Shown here: in pieces, positions 1-11,288 of the stretch
How the letters are laid out: each line of letters opens with the position of its first letter
Position numbering within the stretch: the stretch's first letter is position 1
From: Tubiluchus corallicola
Taxonomy: Eukaryota > Priapulida > Priapulimorpha > Priapulimorphida > Tubiluchidae
DNA: 64,000 bases
Direction: 5' to 3'
Assembly: GCA_030141605.1 (NCBI GenBank)
Contig: JAQGDQ010000629.1
Location: 59,773 to 123,772 of the forward strand
The notes under the pieces: generated by a model
What the model saw: only the letters and a program-made list of their open reading frames with translations
Databases searched by the model: none
Told to the model about the DNA's origin: nothing
Made by a program: the position numbers and the translations under genes

Positions 1-418
1 TCAAAATCTCTCATATAAGCAGGTCGTCGAAAAGCTGTTGCCAACTGTTTTACAACGACGTTATTAGCGTCACTAATTATCAAAAGAACATGGAGTTGTC
101 TACCGGTGGCGTGCCTTTTGTAGTTCCCAGTAATTGCAAACGCTTAAACATTCTAGCATGCCAATGCTTGCGTGTTAGTACTAGTATATCGTTTCCAAAA
201 GTGATTCGAGTCTTTTTTACAGTTGAATTGCTTATTATTGTTGTCGAAAGTCGCCAAAAATGAAAAAATCTTTTTGCGCAAATGTTGCAGTGGTGCAGTT
301 TAGATGGGCCCTTTCAGAGAATGTCTATTGTTAAAACATGCCAATTAAGGAAATTCGAAAACGTAAAAATTCCAACAATCTACAGTAATAGTGTAGTACA
401 ACAATCTACAGTATACTA
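1..418. other. Unannotated flank
   Basis: No gene, repeat or RNA signal that can be supported was seen here. It is ordinary AT-rich sequence leading into the long AGT repeat. Confidence 0.5.
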
Positions 419-508
419 TAGTAGTAGTAGCAGTAGTAGTAGTAGTAGTAGTAGTAATGGTAGTAGTGGTAGTAGTAGTAGTGGTAGTAGTAGCAGTGAT
501 AGTAGTAA

Positions 509-598
<90 letters not shown>

Positions 599-599
599 C

Positions 600-678
<79 letters not shown>

Positions 679-679
679 A

Positions 680-727
<48 letters not shown>

Positions 728-736
728 CAATAGTAA

Positions 737-822
<86 letters not shown>

Positions 823-885
823 ATAGTAATGGTAGTAGTAGTAGTAGTAGTAGTAGTAATAGTAGTAGTAGTAATAGTAGTAGTT

Positions 886-923
<38 letters not shown>

Positions 924-978
924 TGTTGTTGTTGTTGTTGTTGTCGTTGTTGTAACAGCAGCAGCAATAGTAATAGTA
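419..978. repeat. Long (AGT)n microsatellite
   Basis: About 560 bases of almost uninterrupted AGT (equivalently GTA/TAG) triplets, with scattered AGC, AAT and GGT variants and a TTG/CAG-rich end. The long Ser, Thr, Val and Leu homopolymer reading frames on both strands are a by-product of the triplet repeat, not genes. Very long pure tracts suggest recent expansion by slippage, and the assembled length may be unreliable. Confidence 0.95.
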
Positions 979-1360
979 GGTACTACTTCAAGAACCACTT
1001 TCTTGTCGTTTAAGGTCAAGCACGCATTATTATTGTTATTTTTATTTTCTCCAGCCTTACAGAATTTCTACAAGTAAAATTTGTCTAATAGCATTTCAGA
1101 GACATTATAGCGATGAAACATTATGCTTGAGTAATAGTTATGTAATGTATAGTGCCTGAAAAGATTACAAACAATCAAGATTTATCAAATTTCTCAAAAA
1201 AACTCTCAAACTGAAGAAATCTCTCCCAGGCAGATAGAAAACATGATCTCAGCCGTCAAATTAATGAAATTGACCCTCCCTGTCCCAAGGAAATTGGTTT
1301 CCCATTTTTAAATTACAAGATTTTATGCCAACTGTTGCTATTGCATTATGTTTATCAAGG
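979..1360. other. AT-rich spacer
   Basis: Nothing supportable seen. The 3' edge is the left copy of the target duplication of the adjacent retrotransposon fragment. Confidence 0.5.
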
Positions 1361-1391
1361 TTGACCATCCAGTATAAGGCAGACCCTTTTA
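1361..1391 (+). repeat. Left target-site duplication of the retrotransposon
   Basis: Begins TTGACCATCCAGTATAAGGC and recurs at 1789..1820 with a few substitutions, directly flanking the retrotransposon fragment. Confidence 0.75.
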
Positions 1392-1788
1392 TGGAGAACT
1401 TGTGCCTGGAAAGAGAAAGGTTGGACGACCAAAGAAACGCTTCAAAGACAGCCTGAAGGCCTCACTCAAGGAGCTCAGCATGGATATCCGTTCAATGGAA
1501 ACCCTTGTACAAGATCGCTCAGCATGGCGGAGTGCCATCACCGCAGGGGCAAAGACAGCAGAGGCGAAACGAATTGAGGAGGCAGAGGAGAAGCGCATGT
1601 GACACTGCCCAACAACAGTTCAAAACACCCAGCCTCACCTGTGCAAAAAATGCCAAAGAAGTTTTCAGGCCAGAATTGGCCAAGTCAGCTCATCAAAGGA
1701 ATGACAACCCCCCCCCCCCAAACTGACCCTTTATCCCTGTCACTATAATCATCTTCGATTCGAAGGACGAACATCATCATAATTAAGA
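1392..1788 (+). mobile_element. 5'-truncated non-LTR retrotransposon, 3' end only
   Basis: The conceptual protein contains GRPKKRFKDSLKASLKEL and DRSAWRSAITAGAKTAEAKR. This is the basic segment found after the reverse transcriptase in many invertebrate LINE-like elements. After a frame change it reads CKKCQRSFQARIG, a degenerate form of the zinc-finger-like end (C-x2-C ... F-x-A-R-I-G) of the same elements, then a short tail near CATCATCAT. The fragment is bounded by near-identical ~31-base direct repeats (1361..1391 and 1789..1820), so it looks like a 5'-truncated insertion made by target-primed reverse transcription. Stops and frameshifts show it is dead. The subfamily cannot be assigned with confidence. 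Confidence 0.75.
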
Positions 1789-1820
1789 TTGACCATCCAG
1801 TATATGGCAGACCTCTTTAT
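1789..1820 (+). repeat. Right target-site duplication of the retrotransposon
   Basis: Begins TTGACCATCCAGTATATGGC and matches 1361..1391 apart from a few differences. Confidence 0.75.
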
Positions 1821-2143
1821 TGTTATTCACGCCCTGCAGTATTTTACGTAAAACTCATGAAAACAATTAACACTTACTGATAACAATTTAATTCGATTAT
1901 TTATTTATTTATTTATTTGTACATCTGTGAACCAAACAAACAGCAGATCAGCAGAAAAACGAAGAGTACGACGCACTTTTAAGCTGAACTCATCAATTCA
2001 GCAATGTTTTGCTCTTCATACAAGATAATTAGATACCCAAAATGTTATGAGATACCCAAATTAAATATATTTAATTTGCAACAGTGAATATATTACCTTT
2101 CTAATTAAGTGTAATAAAAACAAAGATGCGAGATTTGCAAAGC

Positions 2144-3413
2144 TATAGGTTTTACACGTCAAATGTAGACACAGGAAAGTTCAAATGTGACTTAGGTAAG
2201 TCAAATGTGACTTAGGTAAGTCAAATGTAGACATAGGAATTTCGAAATGTGTTTTGGTAACTCAAATGTGACTTAGGTAAGTCAAATGTAGACATAGGAA
2301 TATCGAATGTGTTTTGGTAAGTCAAATGTAGACATAGGAATATCGAATGTGTTTTGGTAACTCCAATGTGACTTAGGTAAGTCAAATGTAGACATAGGAA
2401 TTTCGAATGTGTTTTGGTAACTCAAATGTGACTTAGGTAGGTCAAATGTAGACATAGGAATTTCGAATGTGTTTTGGTAACTCCAATGTGACTTAGGTAA
2501 GTCAAATGTAGACATAGGAATTTCGAATGTGTATTGGTAACTCAAATGTGACTTAGGTAAGTCAAATGTAGACATAGGAATATCGAATGTGTTTTGGTAA
2601 GTCAAATGTAGACATAGGAATTTCAAATGTGTTTTGGTAACTCAAATGTGACTTAGGTAAGTCAAATGTAGACATAGGAATTTCGAAATGTGTTTTGGTA
2701 ACTCAAATGTGACTTAGGTAAGTCAAATGTAGACATAGGAATATCGAATGTGTTTTGGTAAGTCAAATGTAGACATAGGAATTTCAAATGTGTTTTGGTA
2801 ACTCAAATGTGACTTAGGTAAGTCAAATGTAGACATAGGAATTTCGAAATGTGTTTTGGTAACTCAAATGTGACTTAGGTAAGTCAAATGTAGACATAGG
2901 AATTTCGAATGTGTTTTGGTAACTCCAATGTGACTTAGGTAAGTCAAATGTAGACATAGGAATTTCGAATGTGTTTTGGTAACTCAAATGTGACTTAGGT
3001 AAGTCAAACGTAGACAGAGGAATTTCGAATGTGTTTTGGTAACTCAAATGTGACTTAGGTAAGTCAAATGTAGACATAAGAATTTCGAATGTGTTTTGGT
3101 AACTCAAATGTGACTCAGGTAAGTCAAATGTAGATGCATTACTTTGAATAAATCGGTAATTAACTCATTTAAGTGCAAGTTACAAAAAGATAAACCTAAT
3201 TAAAATTAAATTTTATGGTTATGGTGCTATCGGCAGCATCAATTTTTCTCAATGTCTACATTTGATATACCAAAAATGCTTAAGATTTGTTGAAAACTAT
3301 TGTTAACACATTTGAACTACCCAAGTCTACATTTGAGTTACCAAGACACATTTGAATTACCTAAATCTACATTTGAGTTAACGTAGGTCTACATTTGACA
3401 TGTAAAACCTATA
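2144..3413. mobile_element. Foldback/MITE-like element with expanded 60-bp minisatellite
   Basis: The ends are inverted repeats: TATAGGTTTTACACGTCAAA at the left, and its near complement ending TGTAAAACCTATA-like at 3390..3413. Directly inside the left end, a ~60-bp unit (GTCAAATGTAGACATAGGAA, then TTCGAATGTGTTTTGGTAAC, then a TGACTTAGG stretch) is repeated about 15 times to 3130. The right arm (3290..3400) carries the same words in inverted orientation (CATTTGAACTACC, TCTACATTTGAGTTA). A second copy at 25243..25893 has the same ends and core but only about one unit. The flanks look like TA or TATA duplications. No transposase is encoded. Confidence 0.75.
2165..3130. repeat. 60-bp minisatellite array inside the foldback element
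   Basis: Tandem units of about 60 bp, each with the landmarks GTAGACATAGGAAT, GTGTTTTGGTAA and TGTGACTTAGGTAA. Some units lack the last third, giving a two-step higher-order pattern. Apparent reading frames on the minus strand (repeating STFDLPKSH) follow from the 60-base (multiple of three) period and are not considered genes. Confidence 0.9.
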
Positions 3414-4505
3414 CAATGAGACGTATCAGACATTTACACTGGTAACTATCTCTCCGATTATGACGTAAATTGAACAGTCAATTAACAGAACAATGAATGA
3501 AATGCTTAGAACTTTACATCCATAGTGACACAAATGATCAGAATTAATGATGCTATAACAGCTAATTACAAAAATAAATTATACTAACTTACTAAGATAA
3601 TCATTTTACAGTGTCATGAAATTATTACTAATATACTGTAATTATTTTATCATGCTATGAACGCCATATGAACTAAACACAATAACAGGTAATAGTTACT
3701 GTAGTGGCAATTACCGCACACCATATCACGACTGGTTCAAGTGCATAGCAACTCAGCCCTCTCAAACCTTAATTTTCACAACTATTATATATATATATGC
3801 AGGCAATGCAGTATTATAGTTTATTCGTACTGCAAGTACAACGTGACTATTCCATATATTAGCGAGTAATTTAAATCATTAGGCCTATATGATAAGTAAG
3901 TTTTATTACGCTAGTACACATAGGGACTAGATTAGAACTTAAAGTTAAACAATTACAGTGAATGAATTCACGGGTACTACATACGTTTATCACACATGTT
4001 TAAACTTGACGCGCACAATCCTAAAACTGTTGAATCAGTTTAGTAAGTTCATTTCAACGAAAGTAAAAATGTCTCGTTGTCTTACTCATGCACGTCCTGC
4101 TGCATCCGCAACAATAACTCGGCAATGTTCTGCATGTGTCAGACGCCACGTTGGAGAGACTACAAGACATTCTTGTTGCTAATCTGTACTCTAATAAAAA
4201 CTGTGAGGAGTAGTATCAAGGTTACGATATCGCGCAAGGTTTGAAAATACCTTTATAGTACTCAAGCACGAAATAAATGAAAACTTTTTACGTTCTCTAA
4301 ACATTGTGGGGTGAAGTGAGTGTTGCAAAAATAATCAAACGCAAAAATACGACTACTGGAAACAATTTCTTATTTTAGTTTTTGCTTAAAAAGTTTCATT
4401 TTATACCTATAAATATGCTTAAAAAAACTCAAATTATCATGTGCGTTCACACTGTACTATGCCAAAGGATATATATATTCCAGGTAACCAGTAAAGCATT
4501 CTAAA
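3414..4505. other. Intergenic, nothing recognised
   Basis: AT-rich, with no coding pattern, RNA or repeat that can be supported. A 74-codon frame near 3958 has no recognisable motif and is not called. Confidence 0.4.
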
Positions 4506-4507
4506 GC

Positions 4508-4550
<43 letters not shown>

Positions 4551-4790
4551 TACACATACATATATATATATGTGTGTGTATATAACCAGTAAACAAAAGT
4601 TTCAAAGGCTTAAGCATATGTGTATATACATATACACACACATATACATACACACATATATATATGTGTGTGTATATAACCAGTAAGCAAAGTTTCAAAG
4701 CATATGTGTATAGACATATACACACACATATACATACACATATATACATATATATATATATATGAGGGTGTATATAACCAGTAAGCAAAA
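4506..4790. repeat. TA/CA-rich repeat, three ~90-bp units
   Basis: Three copies of a unit made of TATATA and CACACA tracts followed by GTATATAACCAGTAARCAAA and GTTT-AAAG words, at about 4506..4600, 4615..4695 and 4700..4800. It combines dinucleotide slippage with a larger tandem unit. Confidence 0.8.
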
Positions 4791-4892
4791 GTTTGAAAAG
4801 TAAGCATGCACAGATAAGATATGTGTACCTATTTGCATGGAAAAATTTACTCAGTGAATTCACCTATCAGCTTTCTTACAAACCTTCAATAA

Positions 4893-5203
4893 GTAATGGC
4901 CCATCACAGCTGCATCAACACGTAATGGCCCACCACAGCTGCATCAACGTGTAATGGCCCATCACAGCTGCATCAACATGTAATGGCCCACCACAGCTGC
5001 ATCAACACGTAATGGCCCACCACAGCTGCATCAACACGTAATGGCCCACCACAGCTGCATCAACACGTAATGGCCCACTGCAGCCGCATCAACACGTAAT
5101 GGCCCACCACAGCTGCATCAACACGTAATGGCCCACCACAGCTGCATCAACACGTAATGGCCCACCACAGCTGCATCAACACGTAATGGCCCACCACAGC
5201 TGC
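4893..5203. repeat. 29-bp minisatellite
   Basis: About eleven tandem copies of a 29-base unit containing GTAATGGCCCACCACAGCTG and CATCAACAC, with few substitutions (ATCACAG, ACTGCAG variants). Confidence 0.92.
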
Positions 5204-7067
5204 TTCTGCAACATTCGTTAACATAATGCCACTACAGAGCAGCAGGTAAACGAAAAACTTAACAGCAGGTAAACACGGAAACTGCAAACAAACATGAATA
5301 AGCAAAGTGGCAGTGAGATGCTGAAATAAAACATGCACGGTTTTCTATTGACGAAATGACAATTTGGATAATTGGAATTTGAGAAATGAATCATTCGGAA
5401 TGAAAAAAAAAAACAATTAAATGAGATTAAGTGCAAGGTGGCGCTGTCAGCCAACTTACATTGTATGTAAAAATCTCAGTGCATAATTCACATGTGAGAT
5501 TACTACATATTACTATACAATAATAATAATTCCAATGTGGTAATTTGCTAAAATTATTGCCAAACAAGAATAAATACATACACCATCACGAAATTCTATA
5601 AATGCCTATAATAACACAGTGTGTGCAATTCAGAACTATGCAAACTTGTCATCAAACTTTCATACTTAATTAACTAATAAAACTATGTAGCCTACAGCAG
5701 TTGATTAAAGGAAAACAGTACAATATTTATACCATGGCACGTTTTGCTACTGGTAATAATTGCCAAAATTAATGTTTTGCATACTTGGATATTAGGTGAG
5801 AGACAGCGAGCAATGGCATCACATTGGGTTAAATTTTCCAATGACAGAAATCTTTTATGTGCCTTTCACAAGTGTTTACAAAAACGAAGACTGTAAATTA
5901 GCACTGCTAGTCACACAGACAGTGAAACGCAAAAACTTGTTTGGAATTTAAACTAGCAAAAATCAAAGTTCACTTTTCATCAGGTTACCAATAACATAGT
6001 GGTGGGTTTGCATGGATTATCTACGCTTCTGTTAATTTGGTACGGCCTTTCATTTGGCACTGCACGTCTGCAAATGCAGGCATTGTTGCCCATACGCACA
6101 GCTTCGAGCAACAATGAAATTCGTCTTTGGAAGTAAAGAAAAACAATGTTTGCACTTCGGTTGTTTTAAGACGTAAATCGTTTAAAAATTACGGTCCAAA
6201 AGTATGTTTTCCTTTAATGACCCAATTCCTTTGCACTGCTATCATTATAGGCGCCACAGTTGCATGGTAGCAAAATGTTATAGAAGTGCCCTAAATTTTT
6301 GTACTAAAAAATTTGCACAGAAAGATTTCACTGCCAGACATGACACCAGAAATCTAAGTTGTAACAGAAAAGAAAATCATTTCTTCAGCTTTGAGCAAAA
6401 AAACAGTGCATTACAGTTTTTCTTGAACCAACAGCATGTATACGGTAGCTCACTCTTTTGAGTGAAAACAAAAGCTGGTATGCAAAATTTTGTTTAAATC
6501 CATACACTTTTTCTACAAATGTGCAAGAGTGGAAATCTTCCACAATGATTGCCGTGCTTTTATTAGACAAAACGATCGACTAAAATCTACGTTTGGGGCA
6601 TCTGATACTAAACACTACAGTCTTTCACCGGACAATATATGACAGAAATCACACGCTATACACAGAGGTGATGTGACTAAGGCAAAATATCACATGTGTT
6701 ACTATTAGATGATTTGCACAGCTATAATTATCGTAATCACAGTATGCACTAGCTACTACATTTAATTAAACAAGAGAAACTCCCACGTAAACTCGGCAGA
6801 GAGGAAACAAAAAGATGACCGATCTAGTTGACGCTTTGAGACTTTCGACTCAAAGGTGCCAGGATCAAGCCTTGCTTTGATCAGTAATTTCTGCAATATC
6901 GTTTATGCTCAACGACAAACTGCTGAGCTTAAGAATCGGTCGCGTTTACACTGTTACAATAGCCTCATAAAGTATAGAGAAATGCCAAGTTCAAATTTAA
7001 TTACAATGTGACCTGCATTTAAGAACCTAATATTAGATAAAAGTACACAATGTGTAGCTGTCTCAGC
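5204..7067. other. Intergenic, nothing recognised
   Basis: No supported gene. Frames of 60-85 codons near 5147-5454, 6204 and 6385 have no domain pattern, splice context or codon periodicity that would support them. Confidence 0.4.
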
Positions 7068-7255
7068 CAGTGGCAGAGCTAACAGGGGAGCAACCACCTC
7101 CGCCTGACTATATTTTTCAAAATTGGCACATCTCAACAAATTTTTTTTTTATTTTAAATGCAAAATTAAAATGTATAGTCAGTGAGTTAAAAACGTCTGG
7201 TATGTGTTTTTAGTGTGCTTGCTCCCCTTAACTTTAGAACATGGCTATGCCCCTG
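7068..7255. mobile_element. Short hAT-like MITE (CAGTGGC ends)
   Basis: Left end CAGTGGCAGAGCTAACAGGG; the right end reads in reverse CAGGGGCATAGCCATGTTCT, followed by AAGGGGAGCA. These are about 25-base terminal inverted repeats with hAT-style CAG starts. Length is 188 bp with no coding capacity. A related, longer copy lies at 13913..14479. Confidence 0.6.
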
Positions 7256-8147
7256 TTCTTGGCGATTGTTGAAAAATTGTTCCAAAAGATGATATTTGTG
7301 TACTTGCATAGCAAAAACATCAGTAAGTTGGCAATTAAGCTTTTCTAGTTATTCACATATCCTGAATCTCCATTTCACGAGGATCATTTTGATACCAAGT
7401 TCATCGCTCTGTGTTATTTCTAAACTGAGATAATCCATGTTGAAGTTGAGGTGCAGGTTGCACACTGAAAAACATAATTTTTTTCGCGTATCTACAAAAC
7501 ACTTAGCAAGCGCATAAATGCTGGTTGCTATGGACTTTACAAGAGCACACTGAAGTTATGTTTAAATCCAGTAGATAGGTCTTCCTGATGAAGATCCGGT
7601 CTTGGCAACAGAAAAAGCCCGAAGCAAAATGACTGCTTCCACGAGTTACTATCAGAGTTTGAAAATGCAAGTTTTTTTACAATTGCAGTACCAGTTTCTA
7701 GCCAGAAAAGTGGGTACGGGGTTACAAAATTAAATTTTTAGTATTTTTTGAACATTTTCCTTATAATCCTTATAATTTGATACTAGAATACAAAAGTCCA
7801 ATATATTTAGCGTCTGTTTTTATAAAAAACAAAAAATTGACGTTTGTCATAATTTTTGGTGCATTCTACTTTGAAGCACCATACCGTAGTTTTTATTATG
7901 CCGACTTGTGGACGATTTTGGTTTGCAAGCACACGTATGTTCATTGCTACAGTTTCCATTCACATCGCAATTATTGTGGCCACAGCAATTAATTTGAAGA
8001 GGCTGTAAGAAATGAACCTTGGTACACGATGCAGTACTTTATGAAAATAATTTTTCAAAGTTTAACAAAAGAAATGACCGAAACTTCAAACTACGGGAAT
8101 TGCAGCAGCCAACCTTAGATAGCATGCAACCCCAGTAAACAACACTT
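7256..8147. other. Intergenic, nothing recognised
   Basis: AT-rich. A 71-codon frame at 7777..7992 has no recognisable family features and is not called. Confidence 0.4.
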
Positions 8148-8683
8148 AAAAACATTTATAGTTAAAAACAACAAAACTTTATTAAAACTTTTAAATTGGA
8201 AAGTTAAAGTCACGCAAAATGTTTCGACAGGCTGCTGCTGCTGTCATCATCAGTGGTAACTTTACAAACTTTCTTTTATTAATAAGTGCCAGTTATCTAC
8301 GTACCCTAATCAGCCTGCTCTTAATGTACAAAGCAGTTCAATTCCTTTAACTTTATTTTCAAACACTTAGCTATTTGTTACTGTATCAGTTTCTTTCCTT
8401 CAGCTCTGTTTATTCATTACCTATTTGTATTTTGTAAATACATAATTAGTGCTTAAGTTACTGCATCAATTTCTTTACTAGTCTGTTTATTCATTACCTA
8501 TTTGGCTTCTGTTAACTACTTAATTAGTGCATAACAGGCTCTGCTTATATAAACTGGTTGCACATTTGTAAACTTATCACTGATGACGACAGCAGCAGCT
8601 ATTCGAAATGTTTGACATGATTTTAACTGTCTCATGTAAAAATTTTAATAACGTTGCGCTGTTTTTTTACTATAAATGTTTTT
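8148..8683. mobile_element. Inverted-repeat (hairpin) element
   Basis: The left arm (about 8148..8290) starts AAAAACATTTATAG and includes ATGTTTCGACAGGCTGCTGC, then GTCATCATCAGTG. The right arm (about 8565..8683) contains the complement, including CACTGATGACGACAGCAGCA, and ends CTATAAATGTTTTT. Arms of ~110-130 bases flank a ~270-base unrelated centre, so this is a foldback-like non-autonomous element. No protein is encoded. Confidence 0.65.
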
Positions 8684-9309
8684 ATGTGTCTCTAATAAAA
8701 ACATGACTCAAAAACCACGTTTACGGTCTAACTTTAACACTAAGCTACAATCAAGAAAATAACTTTCCTATCTTTCTTAAAACTATTCACATTAAATTAT
8801 AGCATGGTGGAAGCACCTATTCTGCACCATTAACCACAAGCAGAAAACAGCTGTAGAAACTGCTAGCGACTACTACGCAAGATTACAAGCAAGTACAAAT
8901 TATGAACAAACTTTAATGTACAATACGGCTATGACAATTACACGAGTCTAAACTCTTATAATTTCGTGTCACGTAGCGTGAATAATCATATAGCATCGTT
9001 TAGGTAAGCATAACGAACACTTATTTAATTAATTGCAGTAGCTAAACCAAGACACTATAAATAACGAATCACAAAGACTTTAGTTTACTTCGGCTTGTGT
9101 GGAAAACGAGTGAAATGTTACGATCTGTAGTTATTTGTCTCTTCTTATTATCACTAACGATCATTCCTCTGTCATGCCACGAATTTTTCCCAGCCTCCGT
9201 TGCTGAAAAAAGTAGAAACTTGATGTAGAGAAACAACGGTAAAGTCATCACTAGTGAAACTTTCACAATTACTGTAAACATCCATGATCATTGTAATTCA
9301 TTAAATTTA
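8684..9309. other. Intergenic, nothing recognised
   Basis: No gene, RNA or repeat that can be supported. Confidence 0.4.
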
Positions 9310-9560
9310 GAAAAACGTTCTCTCTCTCTAAAATGCTTTCTCCTTTCTTTATTTCAACCTTCTTTTCTGTTTCTCTTTCCACTTTCTTCCTTTCCTCCTT
9401 TTTTCTTTCTGTCCAACACAGTCTCTCCCCCTCCCTTTTCTTTTTCCTCCATGCCCATCCCTCTCTCTCTCTCTCTCCCTTCCTCCCTCCCTCCTCTCTG
9501 TCCCTCCCTCTCTCTCTCCGCCCTCTCTCTCTCCATTTCCGTCTCCCTCTCTTTCTGCAA
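9310..9560. repeat. CT-rich polypyrimidine tract
   Basis: About 250 bases with very few purines on the plus strand, including (CT)n and CCCTC runs. The Arg/Glu-rich and Ser/Leu-rich frames here only reflect the composition. Confidence 0.85.
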
Positions 9561-9690
9561 ATCATAGGCTTGTAAATTTAACTTAGTTCAACAATGTTTG
9601 CTATACGAACAAAATCATAAATAATACTAATTAGGTCTTAACTATATCAACTTCATGCAAAACCAAATTAGAATTCTTGTAAACAACTGT

Positions 9691-9729
<39 letters not shown>

Positions 9730-9735
9730 GCAATA
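9691..9735. repeat. (CAA)n microsatellite
   Basis: About 13 CAA triplets ending in CAG/CAATAA. Confidence 0.9.
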
Positions 9736-10334
9736 ACAAGAAATTTATGCCTGCCAGAAGAACTGAATTTCTTCTGAAACTGCCATTACTTGCAAACAAA
9801 GCAATTAACACCTGCAGGATAATTTGCTGCAGTTTAGACAACAATAAAATCATATCTTATGTAGCTTATCACACTACATCACTCAAATTGTAGTCGTACG
9901 AGCAATGTATCCTTCACAAAGGTTAGCTTGTTTTTGTTTTGGAAAACTTTTTCTTACAGGCTAAAAATCACAAAAATTATCCGTGAAAAAATACCCACAC
10001 TTCCCTGGGTTTCTATTAGAACCAGAAAAAGATTGACATGGCGCGACTTTAACGGGAACAAAAAAAAAAGAAACACGCACAGGGTCGAATTCCGTGACTG
10101 CGAAACATTGGGAAAATTTGTTGAGGCATCAGGCAGGCCACTAAAAATATTTCTGTCTTACCTCACGACAGAAGGGAGTCACTAGGGAGGGAGAAAAAAC
10201 ATTTTTAAAGCTTTGTGAATGTTTAAAGCTGAATCGTGGAATATTTAGAATCAGTGGTTTATTTCCCACTGGTTAGCAGTAATGTTTTAAATTTTTTTCA
10301 GTGCACATTTTTTCACACTTGATGTTTTCAAGTT
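9736..10334. other. Downstream flank, nothing recognised
   Basis: No supported feature. An 85-codon frame at 9928..10185 lacks recognisable motifs. Confidence 0.35.
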
Positions 10335-10660
10335 TCGCATTACTAAATTATCATATAATTGTTGATTATTGTATAGTTTCTTTTTCTGTATAATTGTCGT
10401 AAATTATCGTATAATAAATATGGTATAATGTATTTTGTATAAGTATGTATAAGTATTTCGTATAATTGTCGTAATATCGTATATTATTGTATAAATTTTG
10501 TATAATTGTCGTAAATTATCGTATAATAAATATTGTATAATGTACTTTGTATAAGTATGTATAAGTATTTCGTATAATTGTCGTAATATCGTATATTATC
10601 GTATAAATTTTGTATAATAGTTGTAAATTATCATAAAATTGTCGATTATTGTATAGTCTC
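10335..10660. repeat. AT-rich ~115-bp direct duplication
   Basis: TTGTATAATTGTCGTAAATT and ATCGTATAATAAATATTGTA words recur, giving two near-identical ~110-120 base blocks (about 10390..10500 and 10500..10615) with partial copies on both sides. Confidence 0.8.
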
Positions 10661-10875
10661 TTTTTTTGTATCATGAACGTGTATGTTCTGATGATTATGG
10701 TATAAGCGGCAACACTACTCGGTTGTTAATAAACCAATTTGGCGGAAAATTCGATACTTTTTAGCCTCCAACACAATGAGCCGAGAGTTAGTCGTGAAAA
10801 AACATGGCCGCGTCCTGCATTCCCCAAAAGAACGATGTTAAAATAATTATTACATTTTAAATTAAAGAATAAGCT

Positions 10876-10881
10876 TTTATT
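10876..10881 (-). promoter_or_regulatory. Candidate polyadenylation signal for the PITP gene
   Basis: TTTATT on the plus strand, so AATAAA in the gene sense, about 330 bases past the last stop codon (11208). No AATAAA was seen between the three terminal exons, so all three isoforms may share this 3' end. This is inferred from position only. Confidence 0.4.
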
Positions 10882-11207
10882 ATGACTGCGTTGAGTAAAT
10901 ATATGAACGTATGAAAAAAAATTATAAAATTCCCGGCCGGGTGTGGGATAAAAAGTATTATCCAGGTAATTAGACGGAAACAGAAGTATTTTTATCGTCG
11001 GCCTTATGAATGTACAGTGAAGTAAAACATAGCAAGCCTTTTAGCTAACGAACCAGCACACAGATTATACGAAAATGCGTGACAACATTATGACGCTGAT
11101 GATAAATGATAAATGATGTGACGTTTGAGTGATGCAGTATCATGCTAAAGAAAATTAAAGGAACAACAACATAATCGTGCACATATAGAGCAAAAACATT
11201 ACAAAGA

Positions 11208-11288
11208 TTATTCGCCGTCGCTTTCGCTGGAGGCCTCGCTTGATGACATCATCAACAGATGCCCCTTAAGAGAACCCCTGAGTCGTTG
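11208..11288 (-). CDS. PITP alternative terminal exon, distal copy (tail 26 residues)
   Basis: Acceptor CTCTTTGTTGCAG. Encodes [14 protein letters not shown], then [12 protein letters not shown] and TAA. The acidic, serine-rich end is unlike the other two copies and has several S-x-x-E/D casein-kinase-2-like sites. The upstream intron flank is nearly identical to that of the middle copy, while the coding 3' half has diverged. Confidence 0.85.
   Translation of the reverse strand, partial: QRLRGSLKGHLLMMSSSEASSESDGE

Noticed and set aside
282-1077. Four long reading frames on both strands (poly-Ser, poly-Thr, poly-Leu, poly-Val)
   Set aside because: They are the different frames of the AGT microsatellite and have no complex coding sequence beyond it.
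2282-3107. Minus-strand frames of 94-114 codons with repeating STFDLPKSH motifs
   Set aside because: They come from the 60-base satellite period inside a foldback element; stops vary with unit variants and no start or family supports them.
9269-9575. Arg/Glu-rich and Ser/Leu-rich frames
   Set aside because: Produced by a CT-rich tract on either strand.
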